In this document: in pieces, positions 1 to 6,456 of the stretch
Layout of the letters: every line of letters starts with the position of its first letter
Position numbering within the stretch: the first letter of the stretch is position 1
Source: Burkholderiales bacterium
GTDB taxonomy: Bacteria; Pseudomonadota; Gammaproteobacteria; Burkholderiales; CAIKXV01
Assembly (NCBI GenBank): GCA_014379045.1
Contig: JACMMK010000421.1
Location: 1 to 8,869, forward strand
Direction: 5' to 3'
DNA: 8,869 nucleotides
Program-made: the position numbers and the translations under genes
Notes under the pieces: generated by a model
The model's database searches: none
Told to the model about the DNA's origin: nothing
The model's input: only the letters and a program-made list of their open reading frames with translations

Positions 1-78
1 GCCGCGTCCGATGGCGGCGAGTGCACCGATGCGCAACCAGCGGCGCCGCGTCGCGTCGATCTGCACGCTCGTGCTCAC
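1..78 (-). CDS. Partial gene (5' end only) with a twin-arginine-like leader, directly downstream of proS
   Basis: Reading leftward from a GTG at 78-76, 26 codons stay open to the window edge and give VSTSVQIDATRRRWLRIGAL followed by AAIGRG. The GTG overlaps the proS stop codon in a four-base GTGA, a typical translational-coupling arrangement, so the gene is probably the next member of the proS operon. The segment TRRRWLRIG followed by a small hydrophobic stretch resembles a Tat signal (S/T-R-R-x-F-L-K, with W for F and R for K), suggesting an exported protein. In many proteobacteria the gene after proS encodes a lytic murein transglycosylase. That identity is only a guess from neighbourhood memory, because no catalytic region lies in the window. 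A second GTG at 66-64 is an alternative start. Confidence 0.55.
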   Translation of the reverse strand, partial: MSTSVQIDATRRRWLRIGALAAIGRG

Positions 79-1787
79 CGTCCGAGCCGCGCCATCAGGA
101 AAGCCGCGGCGCTGTCGCGCGCGATCATCGTCAGCTGCTCGTCGCGGCGCCCCTTGTACTCGTACTCCCCTCTCTCGAGCGCGCGTTCACCGATGACGAT
201 CCGGTGCGGCACGCCGATCAGTTCCATGTCGGCGAACATGGCGCCCGGCCTTTCGTCCCGATCATCGAGCACCACGTCGATACCGGCGCTCTGCAAGCTT
301 GCATACAGCGTCTCCACTGCTGCGCGCACCAACTCGCTCTTGTGCAGCCCGATCGGAGTGAGCGCCACTTCGAACGGGGCGATCGCCGCGGGAAACACGA
401 TTCCGCGCTCGTCGAAGCCCTGTTCGATCGCCGCGCCGACGATGCGCGTAATGCCGATGCCGTAGCACCCCATCTCCATCGGTCTCGGCACACCGGCCTC
501 GTCGATGAACTCGACCTTCATCGACTGCGAATAGCGGGTACGCAGCTGGAAGATGTGACCGACCTCGATGCCACGACACAGTTCGAGGCTGCCTGCGCCA
601 TCCGGGCTCGCGTCTCCGGGTACGACGTTGCGCAGGTCGGCGACGATGCCGGGCTCGGGCAGGTCACGACCGAAGTTGACGTCGGCGAGGTGAAACCCGG
701 CTTCGTTCGCACCACAGACGAAATCCGCCATCGCCGCCACGCTGCGATCCGCCAGCACGGGGATGCTGGCATCGATGCCCACCGGCCCGAGATATCCGGG
801 CTCGCACCCGAGCGCGTGCGCGATCTCGTCGTCCGAAGCGAAGCGGAATTCGGCGCAGCCTGGCAGCTTCGACGCCTTGACCTCGTTCAGCTTGTGATCG
901 CCGCGCAGCAAGAGCAGGTGCAGCCGGGCGCCCGCCATCACCGCGATTGCCTTGACGGTTCGCTCGAGCGGTACGCCGAGCAGATCGGCGACGGCCTCGC
1001 AGGTCTTCGACCCCGGCGTCGCGACCTTGCGCATCGGTCCACCGGCGGTCGACCGGGGCAGGGAGGGGGCAAGGGCTTCAGCGAGTTCCACATTCGCCGC
1101 ATAGTCGGAGGACGGGCAGAAAGCGATCGCGTCCTCCCCTGAATCGGCGAGTACATGGAACTCGTGTGATCCGCTGCCGCCGATCTGCCCGGTGTCGGCG
1201 GCGACCGCCCTGAAGCGCAATCCCAGGCGCTCGAAGATGCGACCGTACGTGCGGTGCATCGTATCGTAGGTACGTTGCAGGCAGGCTGCGTCGGCGTGGA
1301 ACGAATACGCGTCCTTCATCAGGAACTCGCGCGCGCGCATCACCCCGAAGCGTGGCCGGATCTCGTCGCGAAACTTGGTCTGTATCTGGTAGAGCGACAC
1401 CGGCAGCTGGCGATAGCTCTTCAGGTCGCGGCGGACGGCGTCGCAGACCACCTCCTCGTGCGTCGGACCGAAGCAATAGTCGCGTTGGTGGCGATCCCGA
1501 ATGCGCAGCAGTTCAGGCCCGTACTTCTGCCAACGTCCGGACTCCTGCCACAACTCTGCCGGTTGCACCGCCGGCATCAACAATTCGACCGCGCCCGCCG
1601 CGTTCATCTCCTCACGCACGATGCGCTCGACCTTGCGCAGCACGCGCAGGCCCAGCGGCATCCAGGAGTACAAACCGCGCGCCAGCGGCTTGATCAGGCC
1701 GGCGCGCAGCATCAGTTTGTGGCTGATGAGTTCTGCCTCGCTCGGAGCTTCTTTCAGCGTGGCAAGATAGAAGGCGGAAGTGCGCAT
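75..1787 (-). CDS. proS: Prolyl-tRNA synthetase (class II, bacterial type with editing insertion)
   Basis: This cytoplasmic enzyme charges tRNA-Pro with proline using ATP. The 570-residue product has the usual length of the E. coli-type enzyme (about 572). The N-terminus MRTSAFYLATLKEAP is characteristic. Class II core motifs are visible: motif 1 around 64-86, the GPTHEE loop at 107-112, motif 2 around 139-164 (FRDEIRPRFGVMRAREF, then LMKDAYSFH), and motif 3 at 440-452 (GCYGIGITRIVGA). Between motifs 2 and 3, roughly residues 225-400 form the YbaK-like editing insertion. It includes a lysine at position 279 in TVKA, the position known to matter for clearing mischarged Ala-tRNA-Pro in E. coli. 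The anticodon-binding domain occupies about 470-570. The ATG at 1787 is preceded by a GAGGAA Shine-Dalgarno-like stretch and a promoter candidate at 1839-1866. The stop overlaps the start of the next gene. Confidence 0.98.
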   Translation of the reverse strand: MRTSAFYLATLKEAPSEAELISHKLMLRAGLIKPLARGLYSWMPLGLRVLRKVERIVREEMNAAGAVELLMPAVQPAELWQESGRWQKYGPELLRIRDRHQRDYCFGPTHEEVVCDAVRRDLKSYRQLPVSLYQIQTKFRDEIRPRFGVMRAREFLMKDAYSFHADAACLQRTYDTMHRTYGRIFERLGLRFRAVAADTGQIGGSGSHEFHVLADSGEDAIAFCPSSDYAANVELAEALAPSLPRSTAGGPMRKVATPGSKTCEAVADLLGVPLERTVKAIAVMAGARLHLLLLRGDHKLNEVKASKLPGCAEFRFASDDEIAHALGCEPGYLGPVGIDASIPVLADRSVAAMADFVCGANEAGFHLADVNFGRDLPEPGIVADLRNVVPGDASPDGAGSLELCRGIEVGHIFQLRTRYSQSMKVEFIDEAGVPRPMEMGCYGIGITRIVGAAIEQGFDERGIVFPAAIAPFEVALTPIGLHKSELVRAAVETLYASLQSAGIDVVLDDRDERPGAMFADMELIGVPHRIVIGERALERGEYEYKGRRDEQLTMIARDSAAAFLMARLGR

Positions 1788-1838
1788 CGGCGACGGGTGT
1801 TCCTCGGTCGAAGGTCAGGTTATTGGTTGAACCGTCTG

Positions 1839-1866
1839 ATTTTACAGATGTTTTGCGCCTGGACAA
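1839..1866 (-). promoter_or_regulatory. Sigma70-like promoter candidate for proS
   Basis: On the minus strand a TTGTCC -35 element (GGACAA on the plus strand, 1861-1866) is followed after 16 bases by TAAAAT as -10 (ATTTTA, 1839-1844). The match to consensus is 4/6 and 5/6. Transcription would start near 1832, giving a leader of about 45 bases before the proS ATG. The surrounding stretch is the most AT-rich part of the divergent proS / spermidine-synthase-like intergenic region, which fits a promoter. No comparably good plus-strand promoter was found here. Confidence 0.55.
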
Positions 1867-1889
1867 GGCTTTGAGAAGCGGGGTCTAAG

Positions 1890-2681
1890 TTGGGTTGGCT
1901 GCGTAATTGGTGGGGAACGTCGGGAAATCCTTCGTCCAGGGTCCGGTTCCGTGACCAGGACGGCATTCGGCGCCTGTACCTCGGCAGCGAAACGGTGCAG
2001 AGCGCAATGCGCATTGCCGATCCGGTGCACCTCGAACTCGCGTATACCCGGGCGATGATGGCGAGCCTGCTGTTCAGGCCGGAGCTTCCCCGACATGCGC
2101 TGTCGATCGGTCTGGGTGGCGGCTCGCTCGTGAAGTTTCTTTATCATCGGCTGCCGGCGTGCCGACTGGAGGTCGTCGAATGCGATCCCGAGGTGGTCGC
2201 CATGGCACGGGGGTACTTTTCGCTGCCCGAGGACAGCGGACGGCTCGCGACGGTCGTCGCGGATGGTGCCGAGCATCTCGCGCAGCGGCACACGGCACCG
2301 GTCGATCTTGTGCTGGTCGATGTCTACGACGGCAGCCGGCAGGTGGCGGGATGCGCGACCCGCGCGTTCTTCGCCTCGGCGGCGCGCACGCTGACTCCCG
2401 AGGGCGTGTGCGCGGTGAACTTCTGGAGCAATACGTCGGAGTTCTCGGCCTATCGTGATCGATTTCTCGACGCGTTCTCGGGAAGAGTGCTGTTGCTGCC
2501 GGCCGCGCGCCCTGGAAACGTGATCGCCTTCGGCTTAGCAAGTGCAGACGGCGACTGGCGCTGGGCCTGCCTGCGCGCTCGGGCCGCCACGCTCGAGCAC
2601 AGCCTGGGGCTCGAGTACGGTGCCTTCGTCGACGGCCTCCGAGCTTCAAATCCGTACACCGAGAACCGGCTTCTGATGTGA
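1890..2681 (+). CDS. Spermidine-synthase-like protein (SAM-dependent methyltransferase fold)
   Basis: The 263-residue cytoplasmic protein has a Rossmann-type SAM or decarboxylated-SAM binding core. The glycine loop IGLGGGSL is at 73-80, the acidic end of strand 2 (VVECDP) at 95-100, ADGAEHL at 124-130, and LVLVDVYDG at 140-148. A short N-terminal beta segment (VRFRDQDGIRRLYLGSETVQ) precedes DPVHLELAYTRAMM, as in the spermidine-synthase-like family. A true SpeE has a fuller N-terminal domain and a D-S-T-D-P putrescine motif. Here that position reads DVYDG, so polyamine synthesis is doubtful, and no speD is nearby. The chosen start is TTG at 1890, the first possible start after an in-frame TGA at 1872. 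It has only a weak purine-rich ribosome site, so the start is uncertain. It is transcribed divergently from proS. Confidence 0.82.
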   Translation: MGWLRNWWGTSGNPSSRVRFRDQDGIRRLYLGSETVQSAMRIADPVHLELAYTRAMMASLLFRPELPRHALSIGLGGGSLVKFLYHRLPACRLEVVECDPEVVAMARGYFSLPEDSGRLATVVADGAEHLAQRHTAPVDLVLVDVYDGSRQVAGCATRAFFASAARTLTPEGVCAVNFWSNTSEFSAYRDRFLDAFSGRVLLLPAARPGNVIAFGLASADGDWRWACLRARAATLEHSLGLEYGAFVDGLRASNPYTENRLLM

Positions 2682-2897
2682 AGGCGGGTGTCTGCCACGT
2701 GCGCGGCGCCCCGGTTCAGCCATCGGACGCTACCCGCCGCATCAAAAATGTGAAAAAATCGTCACGAGTGTGGAACAAGGCGGTGGTTGGCGGTTCAGTC
2801 TCGGGTGGGCGACGGTCGGCGCCGTGCGGTGGAGGATCGTCTGGCCGGCGCGCTCGTCCGAACGGCTCGAAGCGGGTATCCATGACAGGGGCATGCG

Positions 2898-3638
2898 GTG
2901 ATCGATCGCGACGGCTATCGACTCAATGTAGGCATCATTCTCAGCAACACACGCAACCAGGTTTTCTGGGGGAAGCGTGTGCGCGAGGATGCGTGGCAAT
3001 TCCCGCAGGGCGGCATGAAACGCGGCGAGACGCCAGAGCAGGCGATGTATCGCGAGCTCGAGGAAGAGGTCGGTCTGCACGGCTGCCACGTGCGCATTCT
3101 CGGTCGTACCCGCGAGTGGTTGCGTTACGACGTCCCCGAACAGTGGACGCGCCGGGACGCGCGTGGCATCTACCGCGGGCAGAAGCAGATCTGGTTCCTG
3201 TTGCGCCTGACCGGTCGGGACTGTGACGTCCGGTTGCGCGCGAACGAGCGCCCCGAGTTCGACGCCTGGCGCTGGAGCGACTACTGGGTGCCGATGGATC
3301 TCGTGGTGACCTTCAAGCGCGATGTTTATCAACGCGCACTGGCCGAACTCGCGCGCTACCTGCCGCGCATGGGCCCGCCGCGGCCAGCGCCTCTGTGCGA
3401 TCCCGGATTGGTGGTCGGGCTGCCGTCCGCCACGGCACCCGAGGGTCTGTCCGGCGCGCTCTCGCCCGGCGCCCTGCCGGCACTGCAAGGCGGTATGCCG
3501 GCTGCGTTGACACCGGCGGCGTTGACGGTCGGCACGTCCGGCGCGTGTCTGCCGAGCGCACTGACCACGGCGCTGATACCCACCCGCGCTGCAGCGGCGA
3601 CGACGGTCGTGCAACAGGAGCGGACACGCGCCGCTTGA
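2898..3638 (+). CDS. rppH: RNA pyrophosphohydrolase RppH (Nudix hydrolase) with a long C-terminal tail
   Basis: RppH removes pyrophosphate from the 5' triphosphate end of mRNAs, which triggers RNase E-dependent decay. The N-terminus MIDRDGYRLNVGIIL matches the family closely. The Nudix box is complete at residues 38-60: G38, E44, then RELEEEVGL at 52-60, with the metal-binding glutamates E53, E56 and E57. Other RppH signatures are WQFPQGG (33-39), WLRYDVP (74-80), GQKQIWFLL (94-102), PEFDAWRW (119-126) and VTFKRDVY (137-144). The GTG start at 2898 is preceded by AGGGG at 2886-2890, and its position fits the family N-terminus. The catalytic domain ends near residue 158. Residues 160-246 form an Ala/Pro/Leu/Thr-rich low-complexity tail absent from the 176-residue E. 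coli enzyme, although tails occur in betaproteobacterial homologues. Confidence 0.95.
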   Translation: MIDRDGYRLNVGIILSNTRNQVFWGKRVREDAWQFPQGGMKRGETPEQAMYRELEEEVGLHGCHVRILGRTREWLRYDVPEQWTRRDARGIYRGQKQIWFLLRLTGRDCDVRLRANERPEFDAWRWSDYWVPMDLVVTFKRDVYQRALAELARYLPRMGPPRPAPLCDPGLVVGLPSATAPEGLSGALSPGALPALQGGMPAALTPAALTVGTSGACLPSALTTALIPTRAAAATTVVQQERTRAA

Positions 3639-3684
3639 CGCCCGGTTCCGCGCTTGCGACGGGCCGCTGCCTGCTTCGACCTGT

Positions 3685-3690
3685 CAGGAG
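3685..3690 (+). promoter_or_regulatory. Shine-Dalgarno site supporting the TTG start of the CBS gene
   Basis: CAGGAG lies six bases before the TTG at 3697. It is the best ribosome-binding match between the rppH stop (3636-3638) and the CBS-domain coding region, and it decides in favour of this non-ATG start. Confidence 0.6.
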
Positions 3691-3696
3691 ATCGTC

Positions 3697-4290
3697 TTGA
3701 TTGCCGCCTATCACCCGTTGCCGGTCGTGATGCTCGAAACCGGCGCGGGTTTCGTGCAGCCGGTGCAACCGCTCGCCGAGCGCGTGACCATCGACAGCCC
3801 TGCGCTCGAGGTGATGACCGACCTCAGCCGGATGAGTGCGGTGCTGGTTCGCGCGAGCGACACCGTGGCGCATGCGCGCGAGCGCATGCGTAACCGCGGC
3901 GTTCGCATGCTGCTGTGCGTGAACGCGTCTGCGCAACTCGAAGGACTGATCACGCTGACCGACCTGGTCGGCGAAAAGCCGATACAGATCACCCAGTCGC
4001 GCGGGATCTCCAATGCCGAGCTGCTGGTGCGCGACATCATGACGCCACAGGCGCGGCTGGAAGCGATTCGCTTCGACGATGTCATCCACGCGCGCGTCGG
4101 GCACGTCGTCGCCAGCCTGAAGCGCGCGGGACGCCAGCACGCGCTGGTCGTCGAGACCGACAGTCGCGGCGTGCAGGCCGTGCGCGGCGTGTTTTCCGCC
4201 ACCCAGATCGCGCGCCAGCTCGGCGTGACTATCCAGACCACCGAGATCGCGCAGACATTCGCGGAGATCGAGGCGACGCTGTCGCGTTAG
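3697..4290 (+). CDS. Protein with two CBS domains
   Basis: The 197-residue soluble protein is made up almost wholly of a CBS pair. CBS1 spans about residues 40-93 (VLVRASDTVAHARERM, then VRMLLCVNASAQLEGLITLTD). CBS2 spans about 112-175 (RDIMTPQARLEAIRFDDV, then RQHALVVETDSRGVQAVRGV, then FSATQIARQLG). The linker at 94-111 (KPIQITQSRGISNAELLV) is conserved-looking. CBS pairs usually bind adenine nucleotides, SAM or other adenosyl ligands and act as sensors. No enzymatic or DNA-binding domain is attached, so the output is unknown. The gene starts 58 bases after rppH and ends 213 bases before the rubrerythrin gene, so co-transcription with either is uncertain. The TTG start at 3697 is supported by an upstream CAGGAG. 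Confidence 0.88.
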   Translation: MIAAYHPLPVVMLETGAGFVQPVQPLAERVTIDSPALEVMTDLSRMSAVLVRASDTVAHARERMRNRGVRMLLCVNASAQLEGLITLTDLVGEKPIQITQSRGISNAELLVRDIMTPQARLEAIRFDDVIHARVGHVVASLKRAGRQHALVVETDSRGVQAVRGVFSATQIARQLGVTIQTTEIAQTFAEIEATLSR

Positions 4291-4494
4291 GCGTGTACGT
4301 CGTCACCGCGCAAGGGACTGAAAGCGGCGCGCTCGCCCACCGGTTGCGATCGCGGTAAAGTAGCGCCGTGCCGGGATCGCGAGACGAGGCGTGCTGCGTC
4401 CGTCCAGCGTTGTTCGCGGTCTGCGACGCGGGCACCCACTGGCACCACGGCGACTGCATCCGGTCGACCGGGCAACGCTTTTTCAAACACGTAC

Positions 4495-4500
4495 AAGGAG
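4495..4500 (+). promoter_or_regulatory. Strong ribosome-binding site of the rubrerythrin gene
   Basis: AAGGAG is followed by two tandem ATG codons at 4504 and 4507. Spacing is three bases to the first and six to the second, which favours the second ATG as the real start. Confidence 0.7.
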
Positions 4501-4506
4501 ATCATG

Positions 4507-4926
4507 ATGGCCCTCAAGGGTTCGAAGACCGAAGACAATCTGAAGGCTGCCTTCGCGGGCGAATCGCAGGCCAATCGTCGCTACCTTTACTTCGCGGCGA
4601 AGGCCGACGTCGAGGGTCAGAACGACGTCGCCTCGGTATTCCGTTCGACCGCAGAAGGCGAGACCGGGCATGCCCACGGTCACCTCGAGTATCTCGAGCA
4701 GTGCGGTGATCCGGCGACCGGCATGCCATTCGGCTCGTCGCGCGACAATCTGAAGGCGGCGATCGCGGGCGAGACGCACGAATACACCGATATGTACCCG
4801 GGCATGGCGAAGACCGCACGTTCCGAAGGTTTCGACGAGATCGGCGACTGGTTCGAGACGCTCGCCAAGGCGGAACGCTCGCATGCCAACCGCTTCCAGA
4901 AGTCGCTGGACGCGTTGACCGATTGA
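4507..4926 (+). CDS. Rubrerythrin (di-iron peroxidase) without a rubredoxin domain
   Basis: Rubrerythrins reduce hydrogen peroxide to water in the cytoplasm at a carboxylate-bridged di-iron centre. From the ATG at 4507 the product is 139 residues, only the four-helix ferritin-like domain; the usual C-terminal Cys-x-x-Cys rubredoxin module is absent. Counting from the upstream ATG at 4504, the expected ligands are all present: E20 (AGESQANRRY), E53 and H56 (GETGHAHGH), E90 and E93 (AGETHEYTDMY), E124 and H127 (AERSHANRF). The two halves are an internal duplication, seen in DNLKAAFAGES against DNLKAAIAGET. The stop is TGA at 4924-4926. The next two plus-strand genes, an Fe-S oxidoreductase and DUF3501, likely form a functional set with it. 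Lacking rubredoxin, it must receive electrons from a separate protein. The other possible start at 4504 adds one Met. Confidence 0.95.
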   Translation: MALKGSKTEDNLKAAFAGESQANRRYLYFAAKADVEGQNDVASVFRSTAEGETGHAHGHLEYLEQCGDPATGMPFGSSRDNLKAAIAGETHEYTDMYPGMAKTARSEGFDEIGDWFETLAKAERSHANRFQKSLDALTD

Positions 4927-5007
4927 ATCGCCTCGGGCGCCGGGGCCGCACGCGAATGGTTGCGTTCGTTTGCCGCCGCCCAATCACGCCTGACCGGCGC
5001 GTCGACA

Positions 5008-5025
5008 CCCCCAGCCTCAGGGGGG
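5008..5025 (+). terminator. GC hairpin between rubrerythrin and the Fe-S protein gene
   Basis: CCCCC at 5008-5012 can pair with the G run at 5020-5025 around a short loop. It lies 81 bases after the rubrerythrin stop and 40 bases before the next start. No T-tract follows, so it would be at best a weak or partial terminator, an attenuating stem or an RNA-processing site. Confidence 0.25.
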
Positions 5026-5065
5026 CGCCGATGATGACGCTGCCTGTTCGACGCGCTGCTCGGCG

Positions 5066-6448
5066 ATGACCGTGCTCGAAGGCAGTCTGCAGGCGCCGAT
5101 CCGGCATCCGATCGATTGGAAGAATCCCCGGTTCTGGGATCAGGCGGCGCTCGATGCCGAGCTCGAACGGGTGTTCGACATCTGTCACGGGTGTCGTCGG
5201 TGCGTCAGTCTGTGCGGCGCGTTTCCGCGGCTTTTCGACCTGGTCGACGAGAGCCCGACGCTGGAAGTCGACGGCATTCCGAAGGAGAAGTACCGGGACG
5301 TCGTCGACCAGTGCTACCTGTGCGACATGTGCTACATGACCAAGTGTCCGTATGTGCCGCCGCACCCGTGGAACGTCGATTTTCCGCACCTGATGCTGCG
5401 CGCGAAAGCGGTGGCGTTCCGGCAGCGGGGCGCTGGATTGCGCGACCGCGTGCTATCGTCGACCGACGGCCTGGGGCGCCTGGCAGGTATCCCGGTCGTC
5501 ACCGCAACCGTCAACGCGGTGAACCAGACGCAGGTCGCGCGGTCGGTGCTGGAGAAGACGCTTGGCGTCGATGCACGGGCATGGCGGCCCGACTATGCCA
5601 AGCGGAAGTTTCGCGCGAGCGCGAAGGCTGCGGGCTCGATCGAGGTGCGCGCCGGCGAACGCACGCCGGGCAAGGTGGCGATCTACGCGACCTGCTACGT
5701 GAACTACAACGAGCCGGGTATCGGCCACGATCTGTTGCAGATCCTCGACCACAACCGGATCCCGTACCGGCTCGTTTCGAAGGAAGTCTGCTGTGGAATG
5801 CCGAAGCTGGAGTTGGGCGATCTCGATGCCGTGGAAGCGTTGAAGCGTTCGAATGTGCCGCGCCTCGCGGAGGTCGCCCGCGAGGGCTATGCGATCGTGT
5901 CGGCGGTGCCATCGTGCACGTTGATGTTCAAGCAGGAACTGCCGTTGCTGTTCCCGGACGACGAAGACGTGCAGGTGGTCAAGAAAGCGATGTGGGATCC
6001 GTTCGAATATCTGGTCGCGCGTCACCGTGACGGGCTGCTCGACACGGCCTTCACCAGGCCGCTCGGCAACGTGTCCTACCATGTCCCGTGTCATGCACGC
6101 GTGCAGAACATCGGCCGCAAGACCGAAGAGTTCCTGAAGCTGGTGCCGCAACTCAAGCTGACCACGGTCGAGCGCTGTTCCGGCCATTCCGGTACCTGGG
6201 GCGTCAAGAAAGAGTTCCACGCGCAGGCGATGAAGATCGGTAAACCGGTGTTCCGGAGCATGGCGGCCGCCGACCCCGACTGGCTGAGTTCCGACTGCCA
6301 GCTCGCCGGCCACCATATCGCGCAGGGGGTGGCAGCACTCGATGCGGGGGCGGGGGGGTCTGCCGGCGCTACCGCGTCCGTCGATGCCAAGCCGGCGCCG
6401 AAGGTCGCGCATCCGATCACGCTGGTTCGACTCGCCTACGGTTTATAG
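5066..6448 (+). CDS. Heterodisulfide-reductase/GlpC-like Fe-S protein with CCG domains
   Basis: This 460-residue soluble redox protein probably carries electrons. Cluster 1 ligands are C40, C43, C46 and C50 (CHGCRRCVSLC). Cluster 2 ligands are C83, C86, C89 and C94 (CYLCDMCYMTKCPYVPPH), with four rather than three residues before the last Cys. Two cysteine-rich CCG-type domains follow. The first has C210, C242-C243-G (VCCGMPKLELGD) and C284. The second has C342-H343, then C371-S-G (RCSGHSGTWG) in place of CCG, and C411. Such domains bind clusters or metals in heterodisulfide reductase HdrB, succinate:quinone reductase SdhE and GlpC. Residues 426-447 are a Gly/Ala/Pro-rich linker before the terminal ITLVRLAYGL. 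No membrane segment or signal peptide is seen. The ATG at 5066 fits the MTVLEGSLQAPIRHPIDWKN family N-terminus. Its stop lies 8 bases before the DUF3501 gene. The substrate is unknown; a role as electron donor to rubrerythrin is inferred. Confidence 0.9.
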   Translation: MTVLEGSLQAPIRHPIDWKNPRFWDQAALDAELERVFDICHGCRRCVSLCGAFPRLFDLVDESPTLEVDGIPKEKYRDVVDQCYLCDMCYMTKCPYVPPHPWNVDFPHLMLRAKAVAFRQRGAGLRDRVLSSTDGLGRLAGIPVVTATVNAVNQTQVARSVLEKTLGVDARAWRPDYAKRKFRASAKAAGSIEVRAGERTPGKVAIYATCYVNYNEPGIGHDLLQILDHNRIPYRLVSKEVCCGMPKLELGDLDAVEALKRSNVPRLAEVAREGYAIVSAVPSCTLMFKQELPLLFPDDEDVQVVKKAMWDPFEYLVARHRDGLLDTAFTRPLGNVSYHVPCHARVQNIGRKTEEFLKLVPQLKLTTVERCSGHSGTWGVKKEFHAQAMKIGKPVFRSMAAADPDWLSSDCQLAGHHIAQGVAALDAGAGGSAGATASVDAKPAPKVAHPITLVRLAYGL

Positions 6449-6456
6449 AGGGCAGC

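Noticed and set aside
21..1142. 373-residue open frame on the plus strand opposite proS
   Set aside because: It is antisense to a clearly conserved prolyl-tRNA synthetase. The translation is rich in Arg/His/Asp with no recognisable motif, as expected for a GC-rich antisense shadow.
2683..2738. GGCGGGT / ACCCGCC inverted repeat after the spermidine-synthase-like gene as a terminator
   Set aside because: The arms are perfect but separated by about 42 bases, and no T-tract follows. It is too weak to call.
2742..2766. A-rich stretch before rppH as a promoter or repeat
   Set aside because: It has two A-runs and a short TGTGA/TCACG dyad, but no -35/-10 pair could be placed with confidence.
2742..3614. 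290-residue minus-strand frame opposite rppH and its upstream region
   Set aside because: The translation is Arg/Gln/His-rich with no family signature, and the opposite strand encodes an intact RppH.
3313..4140. 275-residue minus-strand frame opposite the CBS gene and the rppH tail
   Set aside because: It resembles other antisense shadows in composition and has no ribosome site or motif. The plus-strand CBS pair is convincing.
4291..4503. Possible promoter (TAAAGT at 4356-4361) ahead of rubrerythrin
   Set aside because: No acceptable -35 element lies at the right distance. The 213-base gap probably holds regulatory DNA, but I could not support a specific site.
5453..6412. 319-residue minus-strand frame opposite the Fe-S protein gene
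   Set aside because: It is antisense to a gene with ordered cysteine motifs, and the frame is a by-product of GC-rich codon bias.
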